64,000 nt of DNA from Gemmatimonadota bacterium. Its GTDB lineage: Bacteria > Gemmatimonadota > Gemmatimonadetes > Longimicrobiales > Gaopeijiaceae. The DNA lies in the NCBI GenBank assembly GCA_024638305.1, contig JAHEKN010000288.1, forward strand, positions 23,265 through 87,264, in the 5' to 3' direction. The position numbers and the translations under genes were made by a program. A model generated the notes under the pieces. It did not search any database and was not told where the DNA came from. It was given only the letters and a program-made list of their open reading frames with translations. Shown one piece after another: positions 40,181-48,955 of the stretch (position 1 is the first letter of the stretch; each line of letters begins with the position of its first letter).

Positions 40181-40930
40181 TTGAACATCGTCGTTTGCTT
40201 GAAGCGTGTACCCGACACCGAGACCCGAGTCCGCATCGACGCCGAGGGGACAGGTATCGAGACCGACGGGGTCAAGTACGTCATGAGCCCCTACGACGAG
40301 TTCGCGCTGGAGGGTGCGCTGCGGGCCCGGGAGGCGGCCGGCACAGGTGAGGTGGCGTTGGTCACGCTGGGCGACGCGGCGTCGGGGGAGACCCTGCGGC
40401 AGGGGCTCGCCATGGGCGCCGACCGCGCCGTGCTTCTCGATGGGACGGTCACGCCCGACGGCCTGGCGACCGCTAAGGCGATCGCAGCCGAAATCGAGGG
40501 AGTGGACGCTCCGCTGGTGCTGCTGGGGGTAAAGGCCGCGGACGACGATCAGCAGCAGGTGGGGCCCATGCTCGCCGTCGTGTTGGGGCGTCCCTGCGCG
40601 ACCGGTGTCGTCGAGTTCGCCGTCGAAGGAGCCGTGGTGCGCTGTGAGCGCGAGACGGAAGGGGGCACCGAGGTGCTCGAGCTGCCGCTCCCCGCGGTAC
40701 TCACCATCACCAAGGGGGCGTACGAGCCTCGCTACGCGTCGCTCAAGGGCATCATGGCGGCCAAGAAGAAACCGTTGGAGCAGAAGTCCGCGATCGCTGT
40801 CGAGCCGGGACTGGTCGTCGAGCGGCTGGAGCTCCCGCCGGACCGGCCGCCGGGCCGAGTGGTGGGGGAAGGGCCGGAGGCGGTGCCGGAACTCGTCAGG
40901 TTGCTGCGAGAAGAAGCTAAGGTGCTGTAA
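40181..40930 (+). CDS. etfB: Electron transfer flavoprotein subunit beta
   Basis: Beta subunit of the heterodimeric ETF that carries electrons from acyl-CoA dehydrogenases to the quinone pool. 249 residues. Starts at TTG 40181, which gives the family opening NIVVCLKRVPDTETRVRI. Further motifs: MSPYDEFALEGALRARE, TLGDAASGETLRQGLAMGAD, ADDDQQQVGPMLA. The stop codon lies in the loop of a small hairpin. Followed by etfA after 68 bp. Confidence 0.94.
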   Translation: MNIVVCLKRVPDTETRVRIDAEGTGIETDGVKYVMSPYDEFALEGALRAREAAGTGEVALVTLGDAASGETLRQGLAMGADRAVLLDGTVTPDGLATAKAIAAEIEGVDAPLVLLGVKAADDDQQQVGPMLAVVLGRPCATGVVEFAVEGAVVRCERETEGGTEVLELPLPAVLTITKGAYEPRYASLKGIMAAKKKPLEQKSAIAVEPGLVVERLELPPDRPPGRVVGEGPEAVPELVRLLREEAKVL

Positions 40931-40964
40931 AACAGCACGTTCAATATCGTTATCTGATACGATA
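40922..40964 (+). other. Hairpin and palindrome in the etfB-etfA gap
   Basis: A perfect 6-bp stem GTGCTG / CAGCAC (40922-40938) has the etfB stop codon in its loop. It is followed at 40945-40964 by arms TATCGT and ACGATA around an 8-base AT-rich centre. The 68-bp gap is clearly more AT-rich than its surroundings. It may stabilise or separate the two messages, or bind a regulator; unknown. Confidence 0.5.
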
Positions 40965-40998
40965 CACGAGAATCGAAAAGCACAGGAGCGCGGAAGGC

Positions 40999-41979
40999 AT
41001 GGGCGACGTACTCGCCGTGGTGGAGCAGCGCGGCGGTCAGCCGCGCGGAGTCGCGAACGAGGTCGTGGCGGCGGCCCGACTGGTGGCGGAAGGCCTGGGA
41101 GGCGCGACGCACGCGCTGGCGCTGGGTGGCGATGGTCTGGCGGGAGCCGTGGGGTCGCTGGCGTCGTACGGAGCCGACCGCATACTGGTGGGTGAGGGCG
41201 CCGGCCTCGCGCGATTCCAGCCGGATGCACATGCCGAAGTCGTGAGCCGCGTGGCGGGCGCCGGCTACGATGCCGTGGTCTTCTGCGCGACGGCCCAGGG
41301 CAAGGACCTCGCGCCACGAGTCGCGGCTCGCCTCGGCGTACCACTGGCTACGGACGTCACGGGCATCGATGTGACCTCCGGCGGGCTCCAGGTGATCCGA
41401 CCCGTCTATGCGGGCAAGGCCTTCGCCCGGGTGGGCTTCCGTGCCAGTCCGGCGCTCTTCTCCATACGCCCGAACGTGTTTCCGCCGCGACAGGTGCCGG
41501 GGGCCGGGGAGGTGCAGTCGGTCGATGCGTCGCACGCGGAGCCGGCGGCCCGTCTCATCGAGTTCCGGGAAGCCGGGAGCGGAACCCTCGACGTGGCCGA
41601 AGCAACCATCGTGGTGTCGGGTGGACGCGGCATGAAGGACCCCGAGAACTGGCACCTCCTCGAGGACCTGCGCGATGCGATAGGAGACGGCGCCGGCATG
41701 GGGGCCTCCCGCGCGGTCGTGGACGCGGGATGGCGGCCCCACGCTGAGCAGGTGGGGCAGACCGGCAAGACGGTCGCGCCGAAGCTCTACGTTGCCGTGG
41801 GGATTTCGGGCGCCATCCAGCACCTGGCTGGCATGCGCACGGCAGGCACCATCGTGGCGATCAACAAGGACGCGGACGCACCGATCTTCCAGGTGGCGGA
41901 CTACGGGGTGGTCGGAGACCTCTTCGAGGTGCTTCCGCGGCTCACCGGCGCGATCCGCGAGCTCAAGGCCGGGGGTTAG
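40999..41979 (+). CDS. etfA: Electron transfer flavoprotein subunit alpha
   Basis: Alpha subunit of ETF, holding FAD. 326 residues. The C-terminal FAD motif is complete: [59 protein letters not shown] and [17 protein letters not shown]. The N-terminal domain is shorter and less conserved, as is usual. GGAG-containing ribosome site before ATG 40999. Convergent with the M23 gene, overlapping its 3' end by 17 bp. Confidence 0.95.
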   Translation: MGDVLAVVEQRGGQPRGVANEVVAAARLVAEGLGGATHALALGGDGLAGAVGSLASYGADRILVGEGAGLARFQPDAHAEVVSRVAGAGYDAVVFCATAQGKDLAPRVAARLGVPLATDVTGIDVTSGGLQVIRPVYAGKAFARVGFRASPALFSIRPNVFPPRQVPGAGEVQSVDASHAEPAARLIEFREAGSGTLDVAEATIVVSGGRGMKDPENWHLLEDLRDAIGDGAGMGASRAVVDAGWRPHAEQVGQTGKTVAPKLYVAVGISGAIQHLAGMRTAGTIVAINKDADAPIFQVADYGVVGDLFEVLPRLTGAIRELKAGG

Positions 41980-42475
41980 GCGAAGGCCGGGAATCTCGAG
42001 ACGGCCATCCACCCAACGCGATCACCGGATCGACTTCGCGCCCCCGCCGCCAAATCTCGAAGTGCAGATGCGGTCCGGTGGCGTTTCCGCTCTGCCCGCT
42101 GAGCCCGATCACGTTCCCGCCGCTGATCGCGTCTCCGGTAGCCACGTCTATTCGGGAGAGGTGGGCGTAGACCGTGATGGCCTCCCCCGGGTGGTCCAGC
42201 CACACGACGTTGCCGAAGCCAGACATCGTGCCCGCGAAGCGTACCCGTCCATGCGTCATCGCCTGGATCGGAGTGCCCTCGTCGACCCGTAGATCCACCC
42301 CCCGGTGCAGGTCTGGCCCGCCTTCCCAGCGAAGCCCGAACGGCGAGGTCAGGGGGGCATCGACCGGCCAATGGGGGATCGCGCATCCGGCGACCACCAG
42401 GGCTGCGGCCACCGACCCCGCCGGCGCCAGTCGCATCAGGCACGCCACGCCTGCCGCACGCGTCACTCCCGTCAT
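41963..42475 (-). CDS. M23 (LytM-type) peptidase lipoprotein
   Basis: Zinc endopeptidase acting on peptidoglycan cross-links. The catalytic domain has HRGVDLRVDEGTPIQAMTHG (His/Asp metal ligands) and GPHLHFEIWRRG. The N-terminus carries a lipobox (AALVVAGC), so it is an envelope lipoprotein. The start is uncertain: ATG 42475 (chosen), ATG 42436, or GTG 42529, which would overlap the moeA stop and has a GGGAA upstream. About 170 residues with the chosen start. Confidence 0.85.
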   Translation of the reverse strand: MTGVTRAAGVACLMRLAPAGSVAAALVVAGCAIPHWPVDAPLTSPFGLRWEGGPDLHRGVDLRVDEGTPIQAMTHGRVRFAGTMSGFGNVVWLDHPGEAITVYAHLSRIDVATGDAISGGNVIGLSGQSGNATGPHLHFEIWRRGREVDPVIALGGWPSRDSRPSPNPRP

Positions 42476-42525
42476 GAGGAATCGGCGCGTCACCGGAGTA
42501 GGGCGCGAGGTCCGGGCGGCCCCCG

Positions 42526-43794
42526 TCACGCGCGTTCCCGCATCAGAATCACCTCGATCTCCGACCCGGCCGCGACCAGCGCCGCCCCCTCCGGGAGCAC
42601 CGCCAGGCCGTCCGCTTGCGCCAGACCGCGCACCAGCCCCGAGCCCTGCGGACCAGTGAGCCGGGCCCCGAACCCGCTCGCCGTCGGCGTCAGCACGACC
42701 CTGTGGTATGCGGTGAGATTCTCGGGCGAGCGGAGGTCTTCCTCCGCCACGGCCCGGACCCGGGGCCGCTCGGTGCCCGTGAACCCCGCCCGAGCGCGGA
42801 GGTAGGGCCGCACGAAGAGTTCGAACGTGACGAACGCGGAGGCGGGATTCCCGGGAAGTCCGAATACCGGGACGTCCGCGCCGGCGCGCCCATCGAGCCA
42901 TCCGAAGCTGAATGGGCTGCCCGGACGAATCCGTACTCGCCAGAACTCGAGCCGGTAGCCGGCGTCGTCGAGCACCCGCTTGACCAGGTCGTGGGTCCCC
43001 ATCGACGCGCCGCCCACTGTGACCAGCACGTCGAGCGAGCGGGCTGCCTCGATGGGGCCTCGCAGGCTCTCCACCGAATCGCCAGCCGGGCCCAGCAGCA
43101 CGGGAACACCTCCGGCCTCCACTACCTGAGAGGCCAGCATGGGTCCGTTGGAGTCCACGATCGCGTGACCCGACAGTACCTTGGCGAACGCCTCGGGCGG
43201 CACCAGCTCGTCCCCGGTGGTAAGGACGCCGACTCGGGGCTGGCGTACCACCTCCACCGCGGCGTGGCCGCAGGAGGCCAGCACGGCCACGTGGCCGGCG
43301 CCGATAGCTGCGCCGGCGACCGCCACGGTGTCACCGGCCGCCATGTCCTCACCCGCCGGCCGCACGTTGCGCCCGCGATCGTCGGCCCGCTCGATCTCGA
43401 CTTCGGTGTCGGACCGGTCGCCGGTGTGCTCGACACGGACGACGGAATCGGCTCCGTTCGGAACCGGGGCGCCGGTCATGATCCGTACCGCCTCTCCCGG
43501 GCCGAGCACCCCATCCCAGGCCCGGCCGGGAAGCGACTCCCCAACGACCTGGAGTCGCCGGGGATGGTCAGGGCGGACGTCGTCCAGGTCCTGGCCGCGG
43601 ACGGCATATCCGTCCATCGCGCTGTTGTCCCACGGCGGAAGCGCCGTCGGCGCCACGACGTCGGTCGCGAGGGCCCGCCCCACCGATTCGGCCAGCGGCA
43701 CCGCCTCTGGAGGAAGCGGCCGGGCCGCGGCGCGGATTCGCTGGAGGGCGTCGGGCACGCTCAACCAGTCCGCCTCGCGCGACGGGAAGCTCAT
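42526..43794 (-). CDS. moeA: Molybdopterin molybdenumtransferase
   Basis: Inserts molybdate into adenylated molybdopterin. 422 residues. Motifs: PPWDNSAMDGYAVRG, AVRIMTGAPVPNGADSVV, VGVLTTGDELVPPEA, VTVGGASMGTHDLVKRVLDD and VFGLPGNPASAFVTFELFV. All the expected blocks are present. No other moa or mob gene in the window. The downstream M23 gene may be coupled to it. Confidence 0.95.
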   Translation of the reverse strand: MSFPSREADWLSVPDALQRIRAAARPLPPEAVPLAESVGRALATDVVAPTALPPWDNSAMDGYAVRGQDLDDVRPDHPRRLQVVGESLPGRAWDGVLGPGEAVRIMTGAPVPNGADSVVRVEHTGDRSDTEVEIERADDRGRNVRPAGEDMAAGDTVAVAGAAIGAGHVAVLASCGHAAVEVVRQPRVGVLTTGDELVPPEAFAKVLSGHAIVDSNGPMLASQVVEAGGVPVLLGPAGDSVESLRGPIEAARSLDVLVTVGGASMGTHDLVKRVLDDAGYRLEFWRVRIRPGSPFSFGWLDGRAGADVPVFGLPGNPASAFVTFELFVRPYLRARAGFTGTERPRVRAVAEEDLRSPENLTAYHRVVLTPTASGFGARLTGPQGSGLVRGLAQADGLAVLPEGAALVAAGSEIEVILMRERA

Positions 43795-43930
43795 ATGGAG
43801 ATACTGACGCCGCTGATCGTGCGCTGCGACTCCAAGCCCCCGCCGTAGCCAAGGCTACGCCGCCCTGTCCCTCCTGGCCCCGGATGCGCCTCCCGCCCTT
43901 TGGCGCGAAGAGAACCTCGGATGCGGTCCA

Positions 43931-44638
43931 CTAGAACCGGATCGCTCCCCCGACCGTGAACTGGAAGGCATTGACCCATTCGGCGTCCTCCACGTTCTCG
44001 AAGCCCCGGTCCACTACCGCGTACCCGGGGGGCGTATCCAACTGCCAGAGGTTCATGATCACGTCGGCGCGAAGGGTCAAGCGCCGCCCCAGGACGAGAC
44101 GCGATCCTCCCCCTACCAAGGCGGTGAACGCAGTTCCGAAGTCGAAACGATCCTGCTCGAGGATGCGGCCGTCGGATTCCTGCTCCCCGGACCTGTCGGA
44201 TATGAACCCCCCGCCAATCAGTAGGTGAGGGCTCAACGCGTGCCACGTCCGTCGACCCGTGAGCGAGAACTTGAAGCGGACGTCGGCACCCACGAGCACG
44301 GCGTCCGCCTCACCGGCGACGCGCGCTCCTTCAGCTAGCTCGGGATCGATCACGTCCCGCGACATCGGCATCGCCGATACGACCCCTTCGAACGAGAGCG
44401 GCCCGGTGAGCTCGACCGAGTAGCGGGCGCCGTAGACGATTCCGGATCCGGGACCGAACGCGAAGCGCCCGCGATTGGCGGTCACCGAGCCGATGAACAC
44501 TCCCGCCTCCTGGCTTTCGTCGATCCGCCGAAAGGCCGAGGGCACGCTCTGCGCCTCGACGATGCTGGGCACGGCGCAAATCAGCACGAGCGTGAAGGTC
44601 AGACAACCGGTCCGAAATCGTGTAGGGGAGCTGATCAA
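43931..44638 (-). CDS. Outer-membrane beta-barrel protein
   Basis: 235 residues. Signal peptide ends near IVEAQS. The body alternates short amphipathic strands (GARYSVELTGPLSFEGVVSA, FKFSLTGRRTWHALSPHLLI, GSRLVLGRRLTLRADVIMNL) and ends with phenylalanine (GGAIRF), the usual C-terminal signal for BAM insertion. Small barrel of about 8-10 strands. Ligand unknown. Upstream, the 136-bp gap to moeA holds a small hairpin (CGTAGC/GCTACG at 43844-43859). Confidence 0.8.
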   Translation of the reverse strand: MISSPTRFRTGCLTFTLVLICAVPSIVEAQSVPSAFRRIDESQEAGVFIGSVTANRGRFAFGPGSGIVYGARYSVELTGPLSFEGVVSAMPMSRDVIDPELAEGARVAGEADAVLVGADVRFKFSLTGRRTWHALSPHLLIGGGFISDRSGEQESDGRILEQDRFDFGTAFTALVGGGSRLVLGRRLTLRADVIMNLWQLDTPPGYAVVDRGFENVEDAEWVNAFQFTVGGAIRF

Positions 44639-44809
44639 CCGATTCTTCCAGCGCTGGATGGATCGTGGGTTCGTTCTCGTTGCCAGACCGTCACGCTCGT
44701 TGACGCTCTCCGACCGTCTCCGTCACATTCTGGTCGGGTGGGGCGTGTCGCTTTCGCGATGCGGGACTCGCCGGCTGTCCTTAAACACCCGGCTGGACGC
44801 TTGGTTCGC

Positions 44810-47080
44810 ATGCGTTCTCGATCGAGGGGGAGGCCTGGGTTCGGGCGGGGGAGGCGCCCGCGCCGGCGTCGGGCCGTCCTGCTCGCTCTCACCCTCTCAG
44901 CGGCCGGTGCGGCGTGCGCGGACTCAGGCACCGATCCCACTCCGGAGCGGTATTCGCTCAGGGTCCTCGACGGCGATGATCAGACGGGGCTCGTGGGCAG
45001 CCCGTTGCCCCGACCTCTGCGGGTTCAGGTCAGCGAGCTCGCTACCGGCCAGCCCGTTCCTGGCGCGGTCGTCCGTTGGTCGCATGCCGGGGGCTCCGGC
45101 GCGCAGCTGGCCGAGGCCGCGCCGGCGACCGACGCCGGCGGAGTGGCTGCAGTCACGCTGACGCTCGGGCTCGCCGAAGGTGAATACCGGGTGGCCGCAC
45201 GGGTCGACGGCGCATCCCGCTCGGCCGCCTTCCGCGCGGTCGCGGCCGCGGCTCCGAGCCTGGACCCCGTGGGAGGCCCAGTGAGCGCGGGCCAGGAGCT
45301 CGTACTGAGCGGCTCCGGTTTCCTGCCGGATCCGTTGGCGCACCGGGTGACGTTCTCCGGAGTGCGCGGCGCGGTCCTCTCCGTGCGCCCGGACGGCTTG
45401 ACCGTCCAGGTGCCGGCTTGCCTGACCACCCGCACCGTGTCGGTTGTCGTCCGCGTGGAGGGTAGAGCGTCCAACTCGATCCCGGTCGACGTCTCGGCCG
45501 CTGGGGATCCGATCGAGCTGGCGCCGGGCGAGGATCTCCTGATCTCGGACACCGATCTGCTCGACTGTCGACGGCTCCGGCTGGGGCCGGGGGAAGCGTA
45601 CCTGATCGCTGTCCAAAACGTCGGAACCGGAACGGCGGGCACGGTCGACTACGTATTGCTGGGCCTGGGACCCAGCGGTGAGCCGACGGTCGGAAGCTTC
45701 GCGGAGCACGCTCGCCGGCGGCCGGCCGCGATCGCAGCGGACAGGGCCGCAGCGGACAGGGCCGTATCGGACAGCGCGGCTTGGCCTGGCCGGGCGAGTC
45801 CACACGACCTCGCGCGGCGGCTGGAGGCCACCGGCGTGGTGACCCCGGCGCAGCTCCGGCGCTCGCACGGAATCGGCCGAGGGTCCGGTCCGGTCCGCGC
45901 CGCAACCGGGAGCGCGATCACGGGTCCACCGGCCGTGGGGGATACGGCGGTCTTCCGGGTCCTCACGGCCGGCGGAACGCTGGAGGACGTGGTCGGCCGA
46001 CTGCGGCTGTTGACCGGCCGCGCCGAGGTCTACGTCGACGTGGACTCCCCGGCGCCAGGGTTCTCGGACACCGATCTGGGAGTGATCGGCTCCGAGTTCG
46101 ACGCCGTCGTGGCGCCGACCGTCGAGCGCGCTTTCGGATCGATCTCCGACCTGGATGCGAACGGCCGGGTCGCGTTGCTGTTCACGCCCGCGGTCAACCG
46201 TCTCTCGGTCCGGGGGAGCGGGACCTTCGCCGGAGGGTTCTTCTACGCCGGTGACCTGTTGCCCCAGGCGGGCGCCCAGCGTGGCGAACGCCTCTACGTG
46301 GCCGTGCCCGATCCCGCAGGCGCGCATTCGGACGCCGTGGACGCCGGCTTCCTGATGGCGGCGCTCCCGGCGGTAATCGCACACGAGTTCCAGCACCTGG
46401 CGCACTACAATCAGCGCGTGCTCTCCGCCGGAGCCGATCGCACCGAGGCACTCTGGCTCCAAGAGGCCATGGCGCAACTGGCGGAGGATCTCGTGGCGGA
46501 CGCTCTCGACGCTGCGGGCGAGACGGAACGGGCAGCGCTCTTTCGCGCCGGCAATCTCGACCGCGCGCAGCGCTTCCTGGCTATGGCCTCGGACGTGAGC
46601 CTGACGGCCACGAGCGGGGTGGGCACGCTGGCCGAGCGGGGGGCCGGCTGGCTCTTTGCGCGCTACCTGTACGCGCACTTGGGGGGTGACGCGCTCGTCG
46701 CGCGTATTACCCGCTCCACCCGCCTCGGAAGCGAGACCGTGGTGAGCGCCACCGGGGAGCCATGGCCGCGCACGTACTCGGATTGGAGCGCTTCCCTGTA
46801 TCTGGACGACCTGGTTCCCGACCTGCCCCTTCGCTTCGGATATCCGGCCCTCGACCTGCGTGCGGCGCTCAACGGCGTGAACGACGGGTACCTCCTCCAA
46901 CCCGAGACCGTGGGCCCGGAAACCTTCGTTCGCTCCGGGGACGTGCGGGCCGCGTCATCGGACTATTTCGTGCTCGCTCCCGACGGCGCTGGAGAGATCG
47001 CCATCACCCTCGGTATCGAGGATGGGGGTGCGGTCGCCGCGGGATCCCCCGTCCAGGCAAGGCTGGTTCGGTTTCGCTGA
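44810..47080 (+). CDS. Large secreted lipoprotein with Ig-like domains and an HExxH metalloprotease domain
   Basis: 756 residues from the ATG at 44810; an ATG at 44738 is possible. A very basic n-region, a hydrophobic stretch and LSAAGAAC form a lipoprotein signal. An invasin-like Ig domain (about 50-140) and an IPT/TIG-like domain (about 145-230) follow. An Ala/Arg-rich linker carries a duplicated 15-bp unit near 45738-45767. The catalytic part has HEFQHLAHYN (H525-x-x-x-H529) and LWLQEAMAQLAED, resembling the M30/hyicolysin group. Substrate unknown. Divergent from the outer-membrane protein gene. Confidence 0.8.
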   Translation: MRSRSRGRPGFGRGRRPRRRRAVLLALTLSAAGAACADSGTDPTPERYSLRVLDGDDQTGLVGSPLPRPLRVQVSELATGQPVPGAVVRWSHAGGSGAQLAEAAPATDAGGVAAVTLTLGLAEGEYRVAARVDGASRSAAFRAVAAAAPSLDPVGGPVSAGQELVLSGSGFLPDPLAHRVTFSGVRGAVLSVRPDGLTVQVPACLTTRTVSVVVRVEGRASNSIPVDVSAAGDPIELAPGEDLLISDTDLLDCRRLRLGPGEAYLIAVQNVGTGTAGTVDYVLLGLGPSGEPTVGSFAEHARRRPAAIAADRAAADRAVSDSAAWPGRASPHDLARRLEATGVVTPAQLRRSHGIGRGSGPVRAATGSAITGPPAVGDTAVFRVLTAGGTLEDVVGRLRLLTGRAEVYVDVDSPAPGFSDTDLGVIGSEFDAVVAPTVERAFGSISDLDANGRVALLFTPAVNRLSVRGSGTFAGGFFYAGDLLPQAGAQRGERLYVAVPDPAGAHSDAVDAGFLMAALPAVIAHEFQHLAHYNQRVLSAGADRTEALWLQEAMAQLAEDLVADALDAAGETERAALFRAGNLDRAQRFLAMASDVSLTATSGVGTLAERGAGWLFARYLYAHLGGDALVARITRSTRLGSETVVSATGEPWPRTYSDWSASLYLDDLVPDLPLRFGYPALDLRAALNGVNDGYLLQPETVGPETFVRSGDVRAASSDYFVLAPDGAGEIAITLGIEDGGAVAAGSPVQARLVRFR

Positions 47081-47194
47081 GTCTGCGAGCTCGCTGAATC
47101 TTCCAGGGCGGACCGGCGTATTGCTACCCTGAGCCCGGTCCGCCCAGGGCGGAGCCGATGGCCTATGGCGGGGAAGCCACGAGGAGCGTCGGAG

Positions 47195-47986
47195 ATGCAT
47201 TGTACGGCCTGCGGAACGCAGATGGGTCCGGATGCCGTGTCGTGCCCGAGTTGCGGCACGGCGGTGGTGAGGGCCTCAGCCCGGCCGGCAACGGTCCGTC
47301 GCTGCCCTCGCTGTGGATACTGGGGCCAGGGCGTCAAGTATTTCGCGAGGACGTCACACCTGGGAATTCTCGCCGGGCTCAGCATCGTCACGTACGGGAT
47401 CGGGGGGCTGACCTACTGGCTTGTCTGCCGTAAGCGACGCGTCTGTCCCAGCTGTGGGCTCGGTTGGGAGAGCTCTACGCGGCTCCTGGAGGCTCCCGAG
47501 TCGGCTCCCCCCGGCGGCGGTGTCGTGCGCGTCCACGCAGCGCCGCACGCGGTCGAGGGCGACGCGCCCCTACCACCCGGTGGGCTCGCTCGCCGGGTCT
47601 TCGGCGCGGGGGTCATCCTGGTGGCGACCCTGATGATCCTGATGGGCATCGTGACGTTCACGCCGGAGATGATCGCGGTCGGCGGCGTGATGGGCGCCGG
47701 TGGTTCCTTGACGTTCCTGTGGGGCTGGGGAGCCCTACAGGCTCGGCGGAAAGCCGTCATGCGTGGAATGGAGCGCAAGATCCTCCGGTTGGCGAAGGAG
47801 CGCAGGGGGGTCCTCACGGTCACGGACGTGGCCGCCGAGCTGGACCTGTCACTCGAGGCCGCCGAGAAGATCTTGATTGGCATGGACGACGGCTTCCGCA
47901 TCCGATCGGACGTCACGGACGTGGGCGTCATCGTCTACGAGTTTCCAGAGATCAAACACCGACCGCAGTTGGAGTCCGGGGTGTGA
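47195..47986 (+). CDS. Zinc-ribbon membrane protein with C-terminal winged-helix-like domain
   Basis: About 263 residues from the ATG at 47195, with GAGGAG 8 bases upstream; ATG 47165 is an alternative. Three zinc-knuckle pairs: CTACG/CPSCG at the N-terminus, then CPRCG near 35 and CPSCGLGWES near 85. Helices at about 52-72, 140-158 and 165-182 look transmembrane. The last 70 residues (LTVTDVAAELDLSLEAAEKI) read as a winged helix. The layout suggests a membrane-tethered sensor or regulator; no family name is claimed. Convergent overlap with the EamA gene. Confidence 0.75.
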   Translation: MHCTACGTQMGPDAVSCPSCGTAVVRASARPATVRRCPRCGYWGQGVKYFARTSHLGILAGLSIVTYGIGGLTYWLVCRKRRVCPSCGLGWESSTRLLEAPESAPPGGGVVRVHAAPHAVEGDAPLPPGGLARRVFGAGVILVATLMILMGIVTFTPEMIAVGGVMGAGGSLTFLWGWGALQARRKAVMRGMERKILRLAKERRGVLTVTDVAAELDLSLEAAEKILIGMDDGFRIRSDVTDVGVIVYEFPEIKHRPQLESGV

Positions 47987-48923
47987 CCCGGGCCCTCCGG
48001 GTCCAGGCCACGCCGGCGAGCACCAGCGCGGCCCCCAGGTACTGAAGCGGGCTGGGCCGCTCCCCGAGCCACACCCAGGCCACGGCCAACGCCACGATCG
48101 GGATCGTGTTCGAGTAGATCGCGGTGCGGGCGCTTCCCAGCTCGGCCACCCCCCGGTACCAAATGAGGTAGGCGACGCCGATCCCCAGGACGCCGGCATA
48201 GAGGATGGCGAGCCAACCTTTGGCGCCGAGTCCCGTGAGGACGGCGCCGTCGAGCGTGGGAGCACCGATGAGGGCGAGGGGCACCGTTCCGATCCAGAGC
48301 GTCCACGCCGTAGCGCGCAGGGAGCCGTAGCGGTCCACCAGCGGCCGGCCCCAAACCGTGTAGAGCGCCCAGACGATGGCCGCGAGCAGGATCAGCAGGT
48401 CCCCCTGTAGCGTGTCGCTCCCCAGCAACAGCGTGTTGGACGCCCCACCCGAAACCACGAGAGAGATTCCGACCACGGTGCCACCAGCACCGACCCAGAA
48501 TCCTCTGGAAACCCGCTCATGGCCGGACCATACCGAGAAGAGCGCGGTCCAGACGGGCGCGGTGGCAAGCAAGATGCTCGCGTTCCCCGCCAACGTAGCG
48601 TCCAGCCCGACGATGAAGAGCAGTTGGTACACCACGTTGCCCGCCAGCCCGACCGCGAGCAGGCGGGGAACGTCTGCGCGCCGCGGCCGGCCCACGCCGC
48701 CCCGGCGAAGCGCAACGAACAGCACCGCGGCCGCGAGCGGGAAGCGGAGCGCATTGAACCCGAGCGGCGATACCCAATCGAGGGCCACCTTGATGACCGA
48801 AAAATTGACGCCCCAGATGACCGCCAAGGCGGCCAACTCGAGCTCGATTCCGGTGCGGTGGCCCAGGGGTGCCGACACGGGGTGTTTTTGTTGTGTCTCC
48901 AAGGTCGCGGCCCTAGCTTGCAC
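47952..48923 (-). CDS. EamA/DMT-family transporter
   Basis: 323 residues, ten predicted transmembrane helices in two homologous halves (EamA repeats, about 28-155 and 170-310). Typical motifs: VIWGVNFSVIKVALDWVSPL and AIVWALYTVWGRPLVDRYG near the start of each half, and VALAVAWVWLGERPSPLQY near the end. Probably exports a small metabolite or amino acid; substrate not readable. Start is a GTG at 48923, 32 bp from the divergent TPR gene. Confidence 0.88.
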   Translation of the reverse strand: MQARAATLETQQKHPVSAPLGHRTGIELELAALAVIWGVNFSVIKVALDWVSPLGFNALRFPLAAAVLFVALRRGGVGRPRRADVPRLLAVGLAGNVVYQLLFIVGLDATLAGNASILLATAPVWTALFSVWSGHERVSRGFWVGAGGTVVGISLVVSGGASNTLLLGSDTLQGDLLILLAAIVWALYTVWGRPLVDRYGSLRATAWTLWIGTVPLALIGAPTLDGAVLTGLGAKGWLAILYAGVLGIGVAYLIWYRGVAELGSARTAIYSNTIPIVALAVAWVWLGERPSPLQYLGAALVLAGVAWTRRARVTPRTPTAVGV

Positions 48924-48955
48924 GAAAGCCGAGCAAGGTAAGTTACAGGAGGTGC

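Noticed and set aside
42476..42901. N-terminal extension of the M23 gene into moeA
   Set aside because: The extension is a shadow frame inside moeA, very Arg/Gly-rich; the lipobox sets the start near 42436-42529.
43844..43859. Terminator for moeA/outer-membrane gene
   Set aside because: A 6-bp stem with 4-base loop and no U run; it lies upstream of moeA and downstream of the outer-membrane gene start, where a terminator is not clearly needed.
44924..46900. Minus-strand frame of 658 codons opposite the secreted metalloprotease
   Set aside because: Antisense of a gene with a lipoprotein signal, Ig domains and HExxH; no features of its own.
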